64,000 nucleotides of DNA from positions 102,740 through 166,739 of the forward strand of contig JBCFAY010000005.1 in NCBI GenBank assembly GCA_038562375.1, given 5' to 3'. This document shows positions 23,741 through 32,968 of the stretch, one piece after another (within the stretch, counting starts at the first letter, position 1; each line of letters starts with the position of its first letter). This DNA is from JBCFAY01 sp038562375 (GTDB taxonomy: Bacteria; Bacillota; Clostridia; Christensenellales; CAG-138). A model generated the notes under the pieces. That model was not told the origin of the DNA and did not search any database. It saw only the letters and a program-made list of their open reading frames with translations. The position numbers and the translations under genes are program-made.

Positions 23741-25222
23741 ATGAGCGAAAACTACCTGTTGGGGATCGATATCGGCACGAGCAGCGTGAAGGTGGTGCTC
23801 ACGGATCGGCAGGGCAGGCGATTAGGGGAACATTGCCGCGCGCACGAGATCGTGCAGGAACGGCCGGGCTATGTGGAGCAGGACGCGGACGGAGCGTGGT
23901 GGCAGGGCGCAAAGGAAGGGATCATACAGTGCCTGAAGGAGTCGGGGATTGCCCCGGAGCGCATCGCGGGGATCTGCGCGAGCGGCATGGTGCCGTCGCT
24001 GTGCCCGCTGGATGCGGACGGCAGGGTGATCCGCCGCGCGATCCTCTACCGCGATAACCGCGCGATCGACCAGTCGAACCGGCTGAACGAGAAATTCGGC
24101 CCGGGATTCACGCTGCAGGACGTCACGCCCAAGCTCCTTTGGATCAAGGAAAACGAGCCGGAGCGTTACGGGCGGATCGCGTCGGTATTGAACGCTCATT
24201 CGTACGTGGCGTACCGGCTGACGGGCAAATACAGCGCGGATGCCGACATTGCCGCGATCTTCGGCGAAGTCTATGATATTGGGGAAAACCGGTGGCAAAC
24301 GGAGCGGATGGCGGCGATGGGGCTCGACCCCAGGGTGCTGCCGCCGCTGTTCCGGCCGACGGACGTCGTGGGCACGGTAACGGCATGGGCGGCCGCGGAA
24401 ACAGGCCTTGCCGAGGGCACGCCCGTCATCGCCGGGACGGGCGATTCGTACACGATACTCGTGGGCACCGGGACGATCGACGCGAACGAGGGCCTTATTT
24501 ACCTCGGCACGGCGGCGACGTTTTTGGGGCTCGGGCGCTCGCTCGATGAGATGCGCGGCACGCTGCCGTTCGTAACGGGCGAGGCCCGGTTCCTTGGGAA
24601 CGTGCTCATGGGCGGCGAGATCACGCGCTGGTTCCTCGAGTCGATCGTGCGCGGCCCGAAGACCGAATACGACGCTTTGGAGGCCCTGGCGAAAGCGACC
24701 CCCGAGGGAGCGGAGGGCCTGTACGCCCTGCCGCATCTTTTGGGGGAGAGAACCCCGAGGAGAAACCCCCTTGCAAAGGGCGTCCTGTTCGGGCTTACGA
24801 ACGCGCATACGGCGGGCCACTTATACCGCGCGCTGATGGAGGGCGTGGCCTACGCGCTGCGCGAATCCTACGAGAACGCGTTTTTGCCGCTCAAGCGCCT
24901 GGTGATCGGCGGCGGCGGGTGCAAGACCGCGCTTTGGCTGCAGATTCTGGCGGACGTGCTCGGGCGCGAGCTTGAGTACATGCCCAAGGCCGACAACGCT
25001 TTGGGTACGGCATACCTTGCGGGATTGGCGCTCGGCGTGTTCGACAGCTTCCGCCCGATGAAGGAAGAATGGCTCAGCGAAAAGCAGGTGATCGTGCCGG
25101 ACGCGTCGGCAGTCGCGCGGTACGACGGGTATTATCGATTCTATAAGGACCTCAACACGGCGATGGGGCCCCTGTACGCGCTGGAGGCGCAGCAAACTGC
25201 GAATGGGGGAAAACTAAAATGA
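23741..25222 (+). CDS. FGGY-family carbohydrate kinase (xylulokinase-like)
   Basis: This 493-residue kinase has the N-terminal phosphate loop LLGIDIGTSSVKVVLTD, GTGDSYTILVGTG in the second domain, LPHLLGERTPRRNP, and the adenosine motif VIGGGGCKTALWLQI. The layout is closest to xylulokinase-like members, but specificity cannot be assigned. ATG 23741 has AAGAAGG just upstream; the longer frame from 23702 is rejected. It overlaps the next gene by 4 bp (ATGA). With the aldolase it suggests phosphorylation then aldol cleavage of a sugar or polyol. Confidence 0.88.
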   Translation: MSENYLLGIDIGTSSVKVVLTDRQGRRLGEHCRAHEIVQERPGYVEQDADGAWWQGAKEGIIQCLKESGIAPERIAGICASGMVPSLCPLDADGRVIRRAILYRDNRAIDQSNRLNEKFGPGFTLQDVTPKLLWIKENEPERYGRIASVLNAHSYVAYRLTGKYSADADIAAIFGEVYDIGENRWQTERMAAMGLDPRVLPPLFRPTDVVGTVTAWAAAETGLAEGTPVIAGTGDSYTILVGTGTIDANEGLIYLGTAATFLGLGRSLDEMRGTLPFVTGEARFLGNVLMGGEITRWFLESIVRGPKTEYDALEALAKATPEGAEGLYALPHLLGERTPRRNPLAKGVLFGLTNAHTAGHLYRALMEGVAYALRESYENAFLPLKRLVIGGGGCKTALWLQILADVLGRELEYMPKADNALGTAYLAGLALGVFDSFRPMKEEWLSEKQVIVPDASAVARYDGYYRFYKDLNTAMGPLYALEAQQTANGGKLK

Positions 25223-25878
25223 AGGTTATAGCGTTTGTGGCGAGTTCGACCCATAACGGCAATACCGCCACGGCGGTAAAACAAATTCTGGCCGGCGCGG
25301 AGTCGGCCGGGGCCGAGACGAAGATCTTCTATCTGAACGATTATGATATTAAGCCGTGCATCGGCTGCCGGGTCTGCGAGAGGACGAACGAATGCGTGAT
25401 CAAGGGCGACGATGTTCCGAAGCTTCACGAGGCGATCCAGGAGGCGGACGCGTACGTGCTGGGCACCCCGACGTATTACGGGGACATCACAGGGCAGTTC
25501 AAGCAGTTTGTGGACCGCTGCTATCCGTTCGTGGATATCCACAAGGATCCCGTGACGCATGAGATGAAATTCGGCAGCATCATACCGGTAAGAAAGCCCG
25601 GCGTGATGGTGGCGGTGAGCGGCAGCCACGGCGTGGAAGTGCTCGACAGCCACGTCAAGGTAGGCTTTCACTGCCTGAACGACATCAACGGATACCTGTG
25701 GCGGGAGGAACTGATCCCGTTTACGACATGGACGCCGGTGAAGCAGATGACCGAGCGCCTGGAATCCCTGTACCAGACGGGCAGGGACTTGGTGGAGCAT
25801 CTCAACAGCGGCGAGGGAGAGGACAAGGAGCGCACCGAAAGGCTGCGCAAAAGAGCAGGCGGGGAGGTAGTAGAATGA
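25219..25878 (+). CDS. Flavodoxin-fold NAD(P)H:FMN reductase / iron-sulfur flavoprotein-like
   Basis: This 219-residue protein has the FMN loop SSTHNGNTATAV (9-20), PTYYGDITGQFKQFVDR, and the cysteine cluster CIGCRVCERTNEC (about 47-59) typical of iron-sulfur flavoproteins. It starts in the ATGA overlap with the kinase gene and overlaps the following dehydrogenase by 4 bp, so all three are translationally coupled. It likely recycles electrons for the adjacent dehydrogenases; its partner is unknown. Confidence 0.85.
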   Translation: MKVIAFVASSTHNGNTATAVKQILAGAESAGAETKIFYLNDYDIKPCIGCRVCERTNECVIKGDDVPKLHEAIQEADAYVLGTPTYYGDITGQFKQFVDRCYPFVDIHKDPVTHEMKFGSIIPVRKPGVMVAVSGSHGVEVLDSHVKVGFHCLNDINGYLWREELIPFTTWTPVKQMTERLESLYQTGRDLVEHLNSGEGEDKERTERLRKRAGGEVVE

Positions 25879-26900
25879 AACAAGCGGTGATCGTAGCCAA
25901 GGAAAAAGTGGAGCTGTGGGAAAAGGAAATTCCCAAAATCGGCGATGACGAGGTGCTGGTGCGCGTAAAGGCGTGCGGGCTTTGCACGTTTGAACAAAGA
26001 TATTTTACGGGCATGAAGGAGCAGTACCCGTTCAACGGCGGCCACGAGCTTTGCGGCATCGCGGAGCAGGTCGGAAAGAACGTGGGCTCGGACGTGCGCG
26101 TCGGGGACACGGTGGTGGTCGCGGCGATCACGCGCTGCGGGGACTGCTACTATTGCCGCCGCGGCATGGACAATATGTGCGTGCACGGCGGGGACGACCC
26201 GAAGCCGGGCGAGCTGTGGGGCCCGGGCGGCCTGAGCGAATACATGGTCGCCAAGGGCTATCAGGTGTATAAGGTCGGCAAGGATCTCGATTTTGCGAAG
26301 GGCACGCTGGCCGAGCCCGTCGCGTGCGTGATCCGCAGCATGGAAAAGGGCCGCGTGCGCTACGGCGACACGGTGGTCGTCACGGGGGCGGGCATCATGG
26401 GCCTGCTGCATGTGAAGCTGGGCAAGCTTTCGGGCCTCAAGGTCATCATCACCGAGGTCGACGAGGCGCGCAAGGAAATGGCCCGCCGCGCGGGAGCGGA
26501 CATCGTGGTCGACCCGACCAAGGAGAGCCTGAAGGACGTCGTCATGGCCGTTACGGGCGGGATCGGTGCAGAAGCCGTGTTCTATACCGCGGGCGGCGTG
26601 CGCGCGTGCGAGGACGGGATCGGCGCTCTCGCCAAGGGCGGCACGATCGTTTTCTACGGCGCGATCTACCCCAAGGGCCTGATGAGCATCGACCCAAACA
26701 AGGTGCACTACGACGAGATCAACATCACGGGCCTCGTCTCCACGACGAAGGAAAGCTTCAGGCAGTCGGCGCGGATGCTCTCGGAGAACCTCATCGAGGT
26801 CGGCGAGCTCATCAGCGAAGAGGTGCCGCTTGAAAAGATCGATTACGCCTTCCGCCGCGCCGTCGCGCCGGATACCTACCGCGTCATCGTCAGGATGTGA
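25875..26900 (+). CDS. Zinc-dependent alcohol dehydrogenase (MDR family), copy 1
   Basis: This 341-residue medium-chain dehydrogenase has a catalytic-zinc Cys in ACGLCTFEQ, GGHE, a structural zinc site CGDCYYCRRGMDNMC, and the Rossmann motif VTGAGIMGLLHV. Its first zinc motif reads GLCTFE instead of GxCGSD, like the third paralogue (27970) and unlike the middle one. ATG 25875 overlaps the flavoprotein stop. The C-terminal HYDEINITGLVSTTKESFRQ region is also shared with the third copy. Substrate is probably a sugar alcohol. Confidence 0.87.
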   Translation: MKQAVIVAKEKVELWEKEIPKIGDDEVLVRVKACGLCTFEQRYFTGMKEQYPFNGGHELCGIAEQVGKNVGSDVRVGDTVVVAAITRCGDCYYCRRGMDNMCVHGGDDPKPGELWGPGGLSEYMVAKGYQVYKVGKDLDFAKGTLAEPVACVIRSMEKGRVRYGDTVVVTGAGIMGLLHVKLGKLSGLKVIITEVDEARKEMARRAGADIVVDPTKESLKDVVMAVTGGIGAEAVFYTAGGVRACEDGIGALAKGGTIVFYGAIYPKGLMSIDPNKVHYDEINITGLVSTTKESFRQSARMLSENLIEVGELISEEVPLEKIDYAFRRAVAPDTYRVIVRM

Positions 26901-26912
26901 GGAGGCGCGCAT

Positions 26913-27902
26913 ATGAAAGCATTGGTGAGGCTGAGCGATACCCCCAAGGATTTTGCGCTGCGGGACGTTCCCGAGCCCGCGCTCAAGGACGGTAAAATCA
27001 AGATCCGCGTCGCCTACGCGGGCATCTGCGGGAGCGATCTGCACATCTATCTCGGCTTTGAGCCGGGGCTGCCGCAAGGCGTGCACGGGCACGAGTTCAG
27101 CGGCGTGATCGAAGCGGTCGGCGCGGGCGTCGAAGGCTTCGCTCCGGGCGAAAAGGTGACGGTCGAGCATACCTACGCGACCTGCGGCCGCTGCGCCTAT
27201 TGCCGCACGGGCCGATATCAGCTCTGCTCGAAGCGCAACTCGCTCGGATTCGATATCCAGGGCGCGTTTACGGAATACGTCGTCGTCGATCCGGTGTATG
27301 TGCACAAGCTCCCCGAGGGTGTGGACCTGAAAAAAGGCGCCCTGACGGAACCGCTCGCCTGCATCGTGCACGCGATCGGCCTCGTCGAGACCAAACCCGC
27401 CATGCATGTGCTCGTCGTCGGCCCCGGACCGATGGGGCTCTTATGCGGTCTCGCGCTCAAGGCCTACGGCTGCAAGGTCGATATCTGCGGAGCGCCGCAG
27501 GATAAGGAGCGGCTCGAGCGGGCGAAGGCTGCGGGCATGAACGTCGTCGAGGGCAAGGACATCGCGCCGATGAGCTACCCGCTGGTCGCGGAGTGCTCCG
27601 GCAGCGGCGGAGGCATCCGCCTCGCGATCGGCGCGCTGCAAAAAGGCGCGACGCTGCTGCAGGTCGGCATCTCCACGGAGCCGGTCACGCTGCCCTACGA
27701 GCAGATGGTCTACAAGGAGCTCAAGATCCAGGGCACCTTCTGCCATACCTGGGCGGACTGGGATCAGGCGCTACGCTTGGAGCAGGCGGGGCTGCTGGAT
27801 ATTTCCCCCGTCATCACGGACGTCGTGAAGCTCGAAGGATGGAAGGACGCCTTCGAGCGCCTTATCGGCAAAGAAGGCATGAAAACGCTGATCGAGCTTT
27901 GA
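26913..27902 (+). CDS. Zinc-dependent alcohol dehydrogenase (MDR family), copy 2
   Basis: This 329-residue threonine/sorbitol dehydrogenase-like protein has the canonical AGICGSDLHIYLG, HGHEFSG, structural zinc CGRCAYCRTGRYQLC and Rossmann VVGPGPMGLLCG. It is 12 bp behind copy 1 with GGAGG upstream. It is clearly a different subfamily from its two neighbours. It probably oxidises a polyol or hydroxy-acid in the same pathway. Confidence 0.87.
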   Translation: MKALVRLSDTPKDFALRDVPEPALKDGKIKIRVAYAGICGSDLHIYLGFEPGLPQGVHGHEFSGVIEAVGAGVEGFAPGEKVTVEHTYATCGRCAYCRTGRYQLCSKRNSLGFDIQGAFTEYVVVDPVYVHKLPEGVDLKKGALTEPLACIVHAIGLVETKPAMHVLVVGPGPMGLLCGLALKAYGCKVDICGAPQDKERLERAKAAGMNVVEGKDIAPMSYPLVAECSGSGGGIRLAIGALQKGATLLQVGISTEPVTLPYEQMVYKELKIQGTFCHTWADWDQALRLEQAGLLDISPVITDVVKLEGWKDAFERLIGKEGMKTLIEL

Positions 27903-27969
27903 TCCGGTATTGCGCGAACAAACTTTCAAGAGTCGGCGGGGCAAAGCCCGCGGGAGGAGATGAAATTCC

Positions 27970-29001
27970 ATGAAGGCGAGGCAAATTCAGTTCAACGGCG
28001 TGGGCAAGCTCGAAGTTGTCGAGCGCGAGCTGCGGCCTTTGAAGGAGGATGAAGTGCTCGTCAAGGTCGAGTTCTGCGGCCTTTGCACCTGGGAGCGCTA
28101 TATTTTTGAAGGCACGGAGAGCATGCCGTTCCCGTTCGTCGGCGGCCACGAGATCGCGGCCACGGTCGTGGAAAAGGGCAAGGGCGTTTCGGACGCGATA
28201 AAGCCGGGGATGCCCGTCGCGATTGCCAAATGGAAGCGCTGCAACGAATGCGAAGCCTGCAGGCGCGGGTACGACAATCATTGCACCGCAAATTTCGGCC
28301 CTTCCGACAATCCGTATTCCGGCCCCGGCGGCTTTTCGGATGTTCTGATCTGCAAAAGCTATGAGGTCTTCCCGTTCTCGGCGAGTGCGCCGATCCATTT
28401 CGCTGCGCTCGCGGAGCCGGTCGCCTGCGTGACGAGGGCGGTCAACCGCTTGGGCATCGTTTCGGGCGATACGGTCGTCGTCGCGGGAGCGGGCCTTATG
28501 GGGCTGCTGTTCCTCAAGCTCCTGCGCCTGCGCGGCTGCGAGGTCATCGTGGTGCAGCGAAGCGAAAAACGGCGCGAGATCGCGAAGAACATGGGCGCAA
28601 AGCTCGTGCTTGCCCCGGAAAACTGGGTGGAGCGCACGCTGGAGGCTACCGCCGGTATGGGCGCCGCCGCGGTCGTATATACGGCGGGCGGATCAAAGAT
28701 GGTCAACGAGTGCTTCACCGCCGCGCGCGTCGGCTCGGTCGTGATGCTCTACGCGCCCACGCACGAGGAAAGGCCAAAAATCGACTTGGATTTGATCCAT
28801 TTCAAGGAGCTCGTCGTCACGGGCGCGCTCCAGCACGACAAGGAGAGCTTCCGCCAGGCGGTGCGGCTTTTGGGCAGCGGCCTGATCGATTTAAGCGACC
28901 TGAGCCTGAGCTTCGGCGATTTTGACAAGCTCGAGGACGAGATGCGCCGCGCCGACGCGGATCGCGACATCCACCGTATCCTCTTAAAATGGAATAGCTG
29001 A
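27970..29001 (+). CDS. Zinc-dependent alcohol dehydrogenase (MDR family), copy 3
   Basis: This 343-residue MDR protein has FCGLCTWERYIF, GGHEIAA, a structural zinc site CNECEACRRGYDNHC, and VAGAGLMGLLFL. It is a paralogue of copy 1, sharing GLCT(F/W)E and HFKELVVTGALQHDKESFRQ. GGAGGAG lies upstream. It is the last gene of the aldolase-kinase operon, followed by a strong terminator. Confidence 0.87.
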   Translation: MKARQIQFNGVGKLEVVERELRPLKEDEVLVKVEFCGLCTWERYIFEGTESMPFPFVGGHEIAATVVEKGKGVSDAIKPGMPVAIAKWKRCNECEACRRGYDNHCTANFGPSDNPYSGPGGFSDVLICKSYEVFPFSASAPIHFAALAEPVACVTRAVNRLGIVSGDTVVVAGAGLMGLLFLKLLRLRGCEVIVVQRSEKRREIAKNMGAKLVLAPENWVERTLEATAGMGAAAVVYTAGGSKMVNECFTAARVGSVVMLYAPTHEERPKIDLDLIHFKELVVTGALQHDKESFRQAVRLLGSGLIDLSDLSLSFGDFDKLEDEMRRADADRDIHRILLKWNS

Positions 29002-29030
29002 CGCGTCGATCGAAAATGTTTAAAAAACGC

Positions 29031-29074
29031 CCCCGGCGGCCATTTTATGGAAGATGGCAGCCGGGGCCCTTTTT
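29031..29074 (+). terminator. Terminator of the aldolase/kinase/dehydrogenase operon
   Basis: CCCCGGC (29031-29037) pairs with GCCGGGG (29060-29066), with a GGCCAT/ATGGC inner stem, followed by CCCTTTTT. Confidence 0.8.
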
Positions 29075-29123
29075 CATATTCGGCGCGGCCGGATAGGAAA
29101 ACGCGCGATTCTTTTAAGCACCC

Positions 29124-29152
29124 TTGACAAACCAAAAAAACTCTCTAATAAT
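29124..29152 (+). promoter_or_regulatory. Promoter of the SDR-Mch-dehydrogenase complex operon
   Basis: A consensus TTGACA (29124-29129) is followed at 17 bp by AATAAT (29147-29152), in a locally AT-rich stretch after the previous terminator. It starts a separate transcript for 29236-36410. Confidence 0.75.
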
Positions 29153-29235
29153 AGAAGAATAATAGTACGTCCAATGTACTACAATATTATTCGGTATCAC
29201 ATCGACAGACAATTCACAGACGAGGGGGCGATACA

Positions 29236-29964
29236 TTGCAATTTCAGGATAAAATCGTGGTGGTAACAGGCGCGGGGCAAGGGCTGGGCGCGCGTTTCGC
29301 GGAGGATTTCGCGGCGCAAGGCGCCGTCGTCATGCTCCTTGGGCGCACGCTCAAGAAGGTCGAGGCGGTCGGGGACAGGATACTCGCCTCGGGCGGCCGC
29401 GCAAAGACGTTCGCCTGCGACGTCGGGGACAGCGCCGACGTGGCGAAGGTGTTTTCAGAGATTCAAAGCGAATACGGCCATGTGGACGTGCTTGTCAACA
29501 ACGCCGCCATCCACAAATCCATATCGGTGGTGGACACCCCGGTGGAGGAATGGGACGCGCAGATACGGATCAACCTCTCCGGCACATTTTATTGCACGAA
29601 GGCGGTGCTCAAGGGCATGATCGAGCGCCGCTACGGAAAGATTATCAATATCAGTTCCTCGGCGGCGAAGCACTTTTTCCCGGGGTTCGGCGCATACGCC
29701 GCTTCTAAGGGCGGCATCGTGAGCTTTACGCACACGCTCAGCGAGGAGGTCAAGCGCCATAACATCAACGTCAACGCGATCTACCTCGGCATGACCAATA
29801 CCGAGCATTCGCGCGAGCGGATCGACTCGGATCCCGCCATCACCATCAAGCTCGACGAGATGATGCAGGTGGACGAGGTTTCGCGCGTCGTGCTCTTCCT
29901 CGCGTCGGACGACGCGGCGCCCATCATGGGGGCGGCGATCGACGTTTTCGGCAAAAAATCCTGA
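29236..29964 (+). CDS. Short-chain dehydrogenase/reductase
   Basis: This 242-residue classical SDR has TGAGQGLG (11-18), the NNA strand motif (VDVLVNNAAIHKS), and YAASKGG with catalytic Tyr/Lys near 154/158. The start is TTG 29236, preceded by GAGGGGG; no in-frame ATG gives the full Rossmann start. It is the first gene of the operon containing the Mch homologue and the lipoyl dehydrogenase complex, so it may make or reduce the keto/acyloin substrate of that complex. Confidence 0.85.
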   Translation: MQFQDKIVVVTGAGQGLGARFAEDFAAQGAVVMLLGRTLKKVEAVGDRILASGGRAKTFACDVGDSADVAKVFSEIQSEYGHVDVLVNNAAIHKSISVVDTPVEEWDAQIRINLSGTFYCTKAVLKGMIERRYGKIINISSSAAKHFFPGFGAYAASKGGIVSFTHTLSEEVKRHNINVNAIYLGMTNTEHSRERIDSDPAITIKLDEMMQVDEVSRVVLFLASDDAAPIMGAAIDVFGKKS

Positions 29965-30030
29965 CGCGTCCAAAGGGAATCCCTTCGCGATAGTATTGCA
30001 ATTATTATAAAGCAGAAAGGCATAGAAAAT

Positions 30031-30990
30031 ATGGTCAGCATCAACAAACGCGCAATGAAGGTTGTCCGCCAAATCATCGACGACGCCGACGGCCTCGGCT
30101 GCAAAGTCATCAAGATGGACTGCGGCGCTACGCTTATCGACATGGGCCTGAACTGCCCCGGCAGCTACGAGGCGGGCCTTTTGTTCACCCGCGCGGACAT
30201 CGGCGATCTGGGCATTGTCCAGTACGGCGATTTCAAGCTGGACGATCAGTACAGCTTCGTCGCGATAGAGATGTTCGTCGAACAGCCGCTCATCGCGTGC
30301 ATGGCCTCGCAGATCGCGGGTTGGAAGCTCGGCGACGGCGAGTATGCGACGATCGGCTCCGGCCCGGCGCGCGCGCTCGCGGTTCACGAGTCGGACTGGT
30401 ATTTTGAGATGACCGATTATCATGACGATTATCACGAGGCGGTGCTCTGCCTGCAGGACCTCAAGTATCCGAGCGAGGAGACCGCTCTTTATGCCGCCAA
30501 GTGCTGCCGCGTCAAGCCCGAGGACCTTTATATCCTCACCTCCCCGAGCACCTGCATCGTGGCGTCGGTACAGGTATCCGCGCGCGTGATCGAGCAGGTC
30601 TGCCATAAGATGTTCGAGAAGAAATTCCACGCCAACCAGATCGTGCGCGCGCGCGGCCGCGCCCCTGTCGCCCCCTATGTCAAGGACGAGCTCAAGACCA
30701 TGGGCCGCATCAACGACGCGCTGATCTACGGCAGCGAGGTGGAGTTCTGGGTGGATTCGACGGACGATCACATCGCAAAGACGATCCACCAGCTCGCGGG
30801 CAAGACCAGCTCCCCCTGCTACGGCGAGCTGTTCGAGGACGTGTTCGTGCGCTCGGGCAAGGACTTCTTCTATGTCGACCACGACGTGCACTCGATCGGC
30901 AAGATCCAGATCCACAACATCAACACCGCCAAGGCGTTTTCCGCCGGCGAAATCAATTACGAAGCGCTCAAGCGCAGCTTTTTGAGCTAA
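30031..30990 (+). CDS. Methenyl-tetrahydromethanopterin cyclohydrolase (Mch) homologue
   Basis: This 319-residue protein aligns along its whole length with archaeal and methylotroph Mch as I know it: start MVSINKRAMKVV, GATLIDMGL, SYEAGLLFT, IGSGPARALA (108-117), LYILTSPSTCIVASVQVSARVIE, RAPVAPYVKDELKTMGRIND (210-229), LIYG, and AGEINYEALKRSF at the end. The Arg/Glu pair assigned as catalytic in Mch appears as R185 and E188 (ARVIE). Mch opens methenyl-H4MPT to formyl-H4MPT. The gene sits in a lipoyl dehydrogenase operon 22 bp before E1alpha, with no H4MPT biosynthesis or formaldehyde genes in view, so its real substrate may differ. Confidence 0.9.
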   Translation: MVSINKRAMKVVRQIIDDADGLGCKVIKMDCGATLIDMGLNCPGSYEAGLLFTRADIGDLGIVQYGDFKLDDQYSFVAIEMFVEQPLIACMASQIAGWKLGDGEYATIGSGPARALAVHESDWYFEMTDYHDDYHEAVLCLQDLKYPSEETALYAAKCCRVKPEDLYILTSPSTCIVASVQVSARVIEQVCHKMFEKKFHANQIVRARGRAPVAPYVKDELKTMGRINDALIYGSEVEFWVDSTDDHIAKTIHQLAGKTSSPCYGELFEDVFVRSGKDFFYVDHDVHSIGKIQIHNINTAKAFSAGEINYEALKRSFLS

Positions 30991-31012
30991 GCGCCCAAGG
31001 GAGGAAGATAAA

Positions 31013-31990
31013 ATGGCATTAAGCAAGGAAAGATTGTTGAAGCTCTACCGGGATATGTACATGATCCGCCGGTTTGAGGAAGTCATCGAGATCTACGCGG
31101 CCAACGGCACGATCCCCGGCTTCGTGCACCTGTCGATCGGGCAGGAAGCGTGCCAGGCGGGCGTCGTGGGCGCGCTCCGCAGGACCGACTATAAATTCCC
31201 CGACCATCGCGGCCACGGCGCAATCGCGCTGAGCGGGACGGACCCGAAGCTCGTCATGGCCGAGATCTTCGCCAAGAGGACCGGCATCAACGGCGGGCGC
31301 GGCGGCTCGATGCACGTGAACGACATCGAATGCCGCAACATGGGCTTTAACGGCATCCAAGGCTCGACGGTGGTCACGGCGCTCGGCACGGCGTTCGCCT
31401 CGGTCTACAACAAGAACGACGACGTGACGGCGGTGTTCATGGGCGACGGCACGCTCGGCGAGGGCACCTGCCACGAGAGCATGAACCTCTCGGCGACCTG
31501 GAAGCTTCCGCTGATCTACTGCCTGGTCAACAACCAGTACGCGATCTCCACGAGCTGCTGTGACGCGCACCCGCAAAAAGAGCTTAAGACCTGGGGCGAA
31601 GGCTACGAGGTGCCGAGCTTCCGCCTGGACGGCAACGATATCGAAGCCGTCGTCGAGGCCACGGAATCTGCGGCCGCGCGCGCGCGGCGCGGCGAAGGCC
31701 CGACGCTTCTGGAGTTCATGACCTACCGCTGGCAGGGCCATTTCGCGGGCGATCCCGCGGCGTACCGGCCCGAAGCGGAGGTCGCCGAATGGAAGGCGAA
31801 GGATCCGGTCAAAAAGACGCGCAATACTTTGATCGAGCGCGAGAAGATGACCGATAAGGAACTTTCCGCGATCGAGGCCGAGATCGAGGCGAACGTGCAG
31901 GAGATGCTGCGCTTCTCGCTGGAGAGCCCGACCCCGGATGTTTCGGAAGCGTTTACGCATGTCTATGCGGACAGGGAGGTGGTAAGATGA
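31013..31990 (+). CDS. Thiamine diphosphate-dependent dehydrogenase E1 alpha subunit (acetoin/2-oxoacid type)
   Basis: This 325-residue E1 alpha has the ThDP-binding motif GDG (144-146) to NN (173-174), and GGRGGSMHVND and TYRWQGHFAGDP typical of AcoA/PdhA. With E1 beta it decarboxylates a 2-oxoacid or cleaves an acyloin and passes the acyl group to lipoyl-E2. GGAGG is upstream; it overlaps E1 beta by 4 bp. The sequence layout is nearer acetoin dehydrogenase AcoA than pyruvate dehydrogenase PdhA, but the substrate is not fixed by sequence. Confidence 0.9.
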   Translation: MALSKERLLKLYRDMYMIRRFEEVIEIYAANGTIPGFVHLSIGQEACQAGVVGALRRTDYKFPDHRGHGAIALSGTDPKLVMAEIFAKRTGINGGRGGSMHVNDIECRNMGFNGIQGSTVVTALGTAFASVYNKNDDVTAVFMGDGTLGEGTCHESMNLSATWKLPLIYCLVNNQYAISTSCCDAHPQKELKTWGEGYEVPSFRLDGNDIEAVVEATESAAARARRGEGPTLLEFMTYRWQGHFAGDPAAYRPEAEVAEWKAKDPVKKTRNTLIEREKMTDKELSAIEAEIEANVQEMLRFSLESPTPDVSEAFTHVYADREVVR

Positions 31991-32964
31991 GCAGGATCAT
32001 TACGTATTCCAAGGCGATCAACGAGGCGATGCATCAGGAAATGGAGCGCGACCCCAAGGTATTCGTGCTCGGCGAGGACGTCGCCAAGATGGGCGGCGAT
32101 TTCGGCCTGACGCAGGGCATCTATCATAAGTGGCCGGATCGGATTTTCGATACCGCTCTTTCCGAGTCCGCGATCCTCGGCCTGTCCAACGGCGCCGCGC
32201 TGTGCGGGCTGCGCCCGGTCGCCGAGATCATGTTCGCAGATTTTCTCGGCGTGTGCTTCGACCAGCTCGTCAACAACGCCGCCAAGCTGAACTTTATGTT
32301 CCAGGGCAAGGCGAAGTGCCCGATCACCGTGCGCACGCCGCAGGGTGCGGGCATCCGCTGCGCGTATCACCACTCGGCCTGCGTCGAGTCCTGGTTCATG
32401 AATACGCCGGGCTTGGTCATCGCCTGCCCGACCAGCCCGTATGAGGCCAAGGGTATGCTCATTTCGGCAATCCGCAACGACAACCCGGTCATTTTCCTTG
32501 AGCACAAGATGCTCTACAACACGCGCGGCGAAGTTCCCGAGGAGCTCTACGAGGTGCCGCTGTACCAGGCGGAAGTCGAGCGCGAGGGCAAGGATGTTAC
32601 GATCGTCGCCCTCCAGATGACGCTTGCTCTCGCGCACAAGGCCGCGAAGAAGCTGGAGGAGCAGGGCGTCAGCGCGGAGATCATCGACCTTCGCACCGTG
32701 CTCCCGTACGACAAGGATACGCTGAGGAAGTCCGTCGCCAAGACCGGCAGGCTCGTGATCGCTCAGGAAGGCCCCAAGACGGGCGGCTGGGCGGGAGAGC
32801 TCGCCGCGATGATCAGCGAGGATCTGTTCGAATACCTCAAGGCGCCCATCAAGCGCGTGACGTCGGCCGATGTGCCCATCGCGTTCGCTCCGGCGCTCGA
32901 GGATGCGGTGGTTCCCTCCGCGGAGCAGATCGAAGCCGCGTGCAAGGAACTGGTCGAGTATTAA
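31987..32964 (+). CDS. Thiamine diphosphate-dependent dehydrogenase E1 beta subunit
   Basis: This 325-residue transketolase-like E1 beta has VFVLGEDVAKMGGDFGLT, the conserved ThDP Glu region DTALSESAILGLSNGAAL, and LIVAQEGPKTGGWAGEL-like C-terminal domain features (IDLRTVLPYD). It starts in ATGA overlap with E1 alpha. Two strong hairpins separate it from E2. Confidence 0.9.
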   Translation: MSRIITYSKAINEAMHQEMERDPKVFVLGEDVAKMGGDFGLTQGIYHKWPDRIFDTALSESAILGLSNGAALCGLRPVAEIMFADFLGVCFDQLVNNAAKLNFMFQGKAKCPITVRTPQGAGIRCAYHHSACVESWFMNTPGLVIACPTSPYEAKGMLISAIRNDNPVIFLEHKMLYNTRGEVPEELYEVPLYQAEVEREGKDVTIVALQMTLALAHKAAKKLEEQGVSAEIIDLRTVLPYDKDTLRKSVAKTGRLVIAQEGPKTGGWAGELAAMISEDLFEYLKAPIKRVTSADVPIAFAPALEDAVVPSAEQIEAACKELVEY

Positions 32965-32968
32965 GGTG

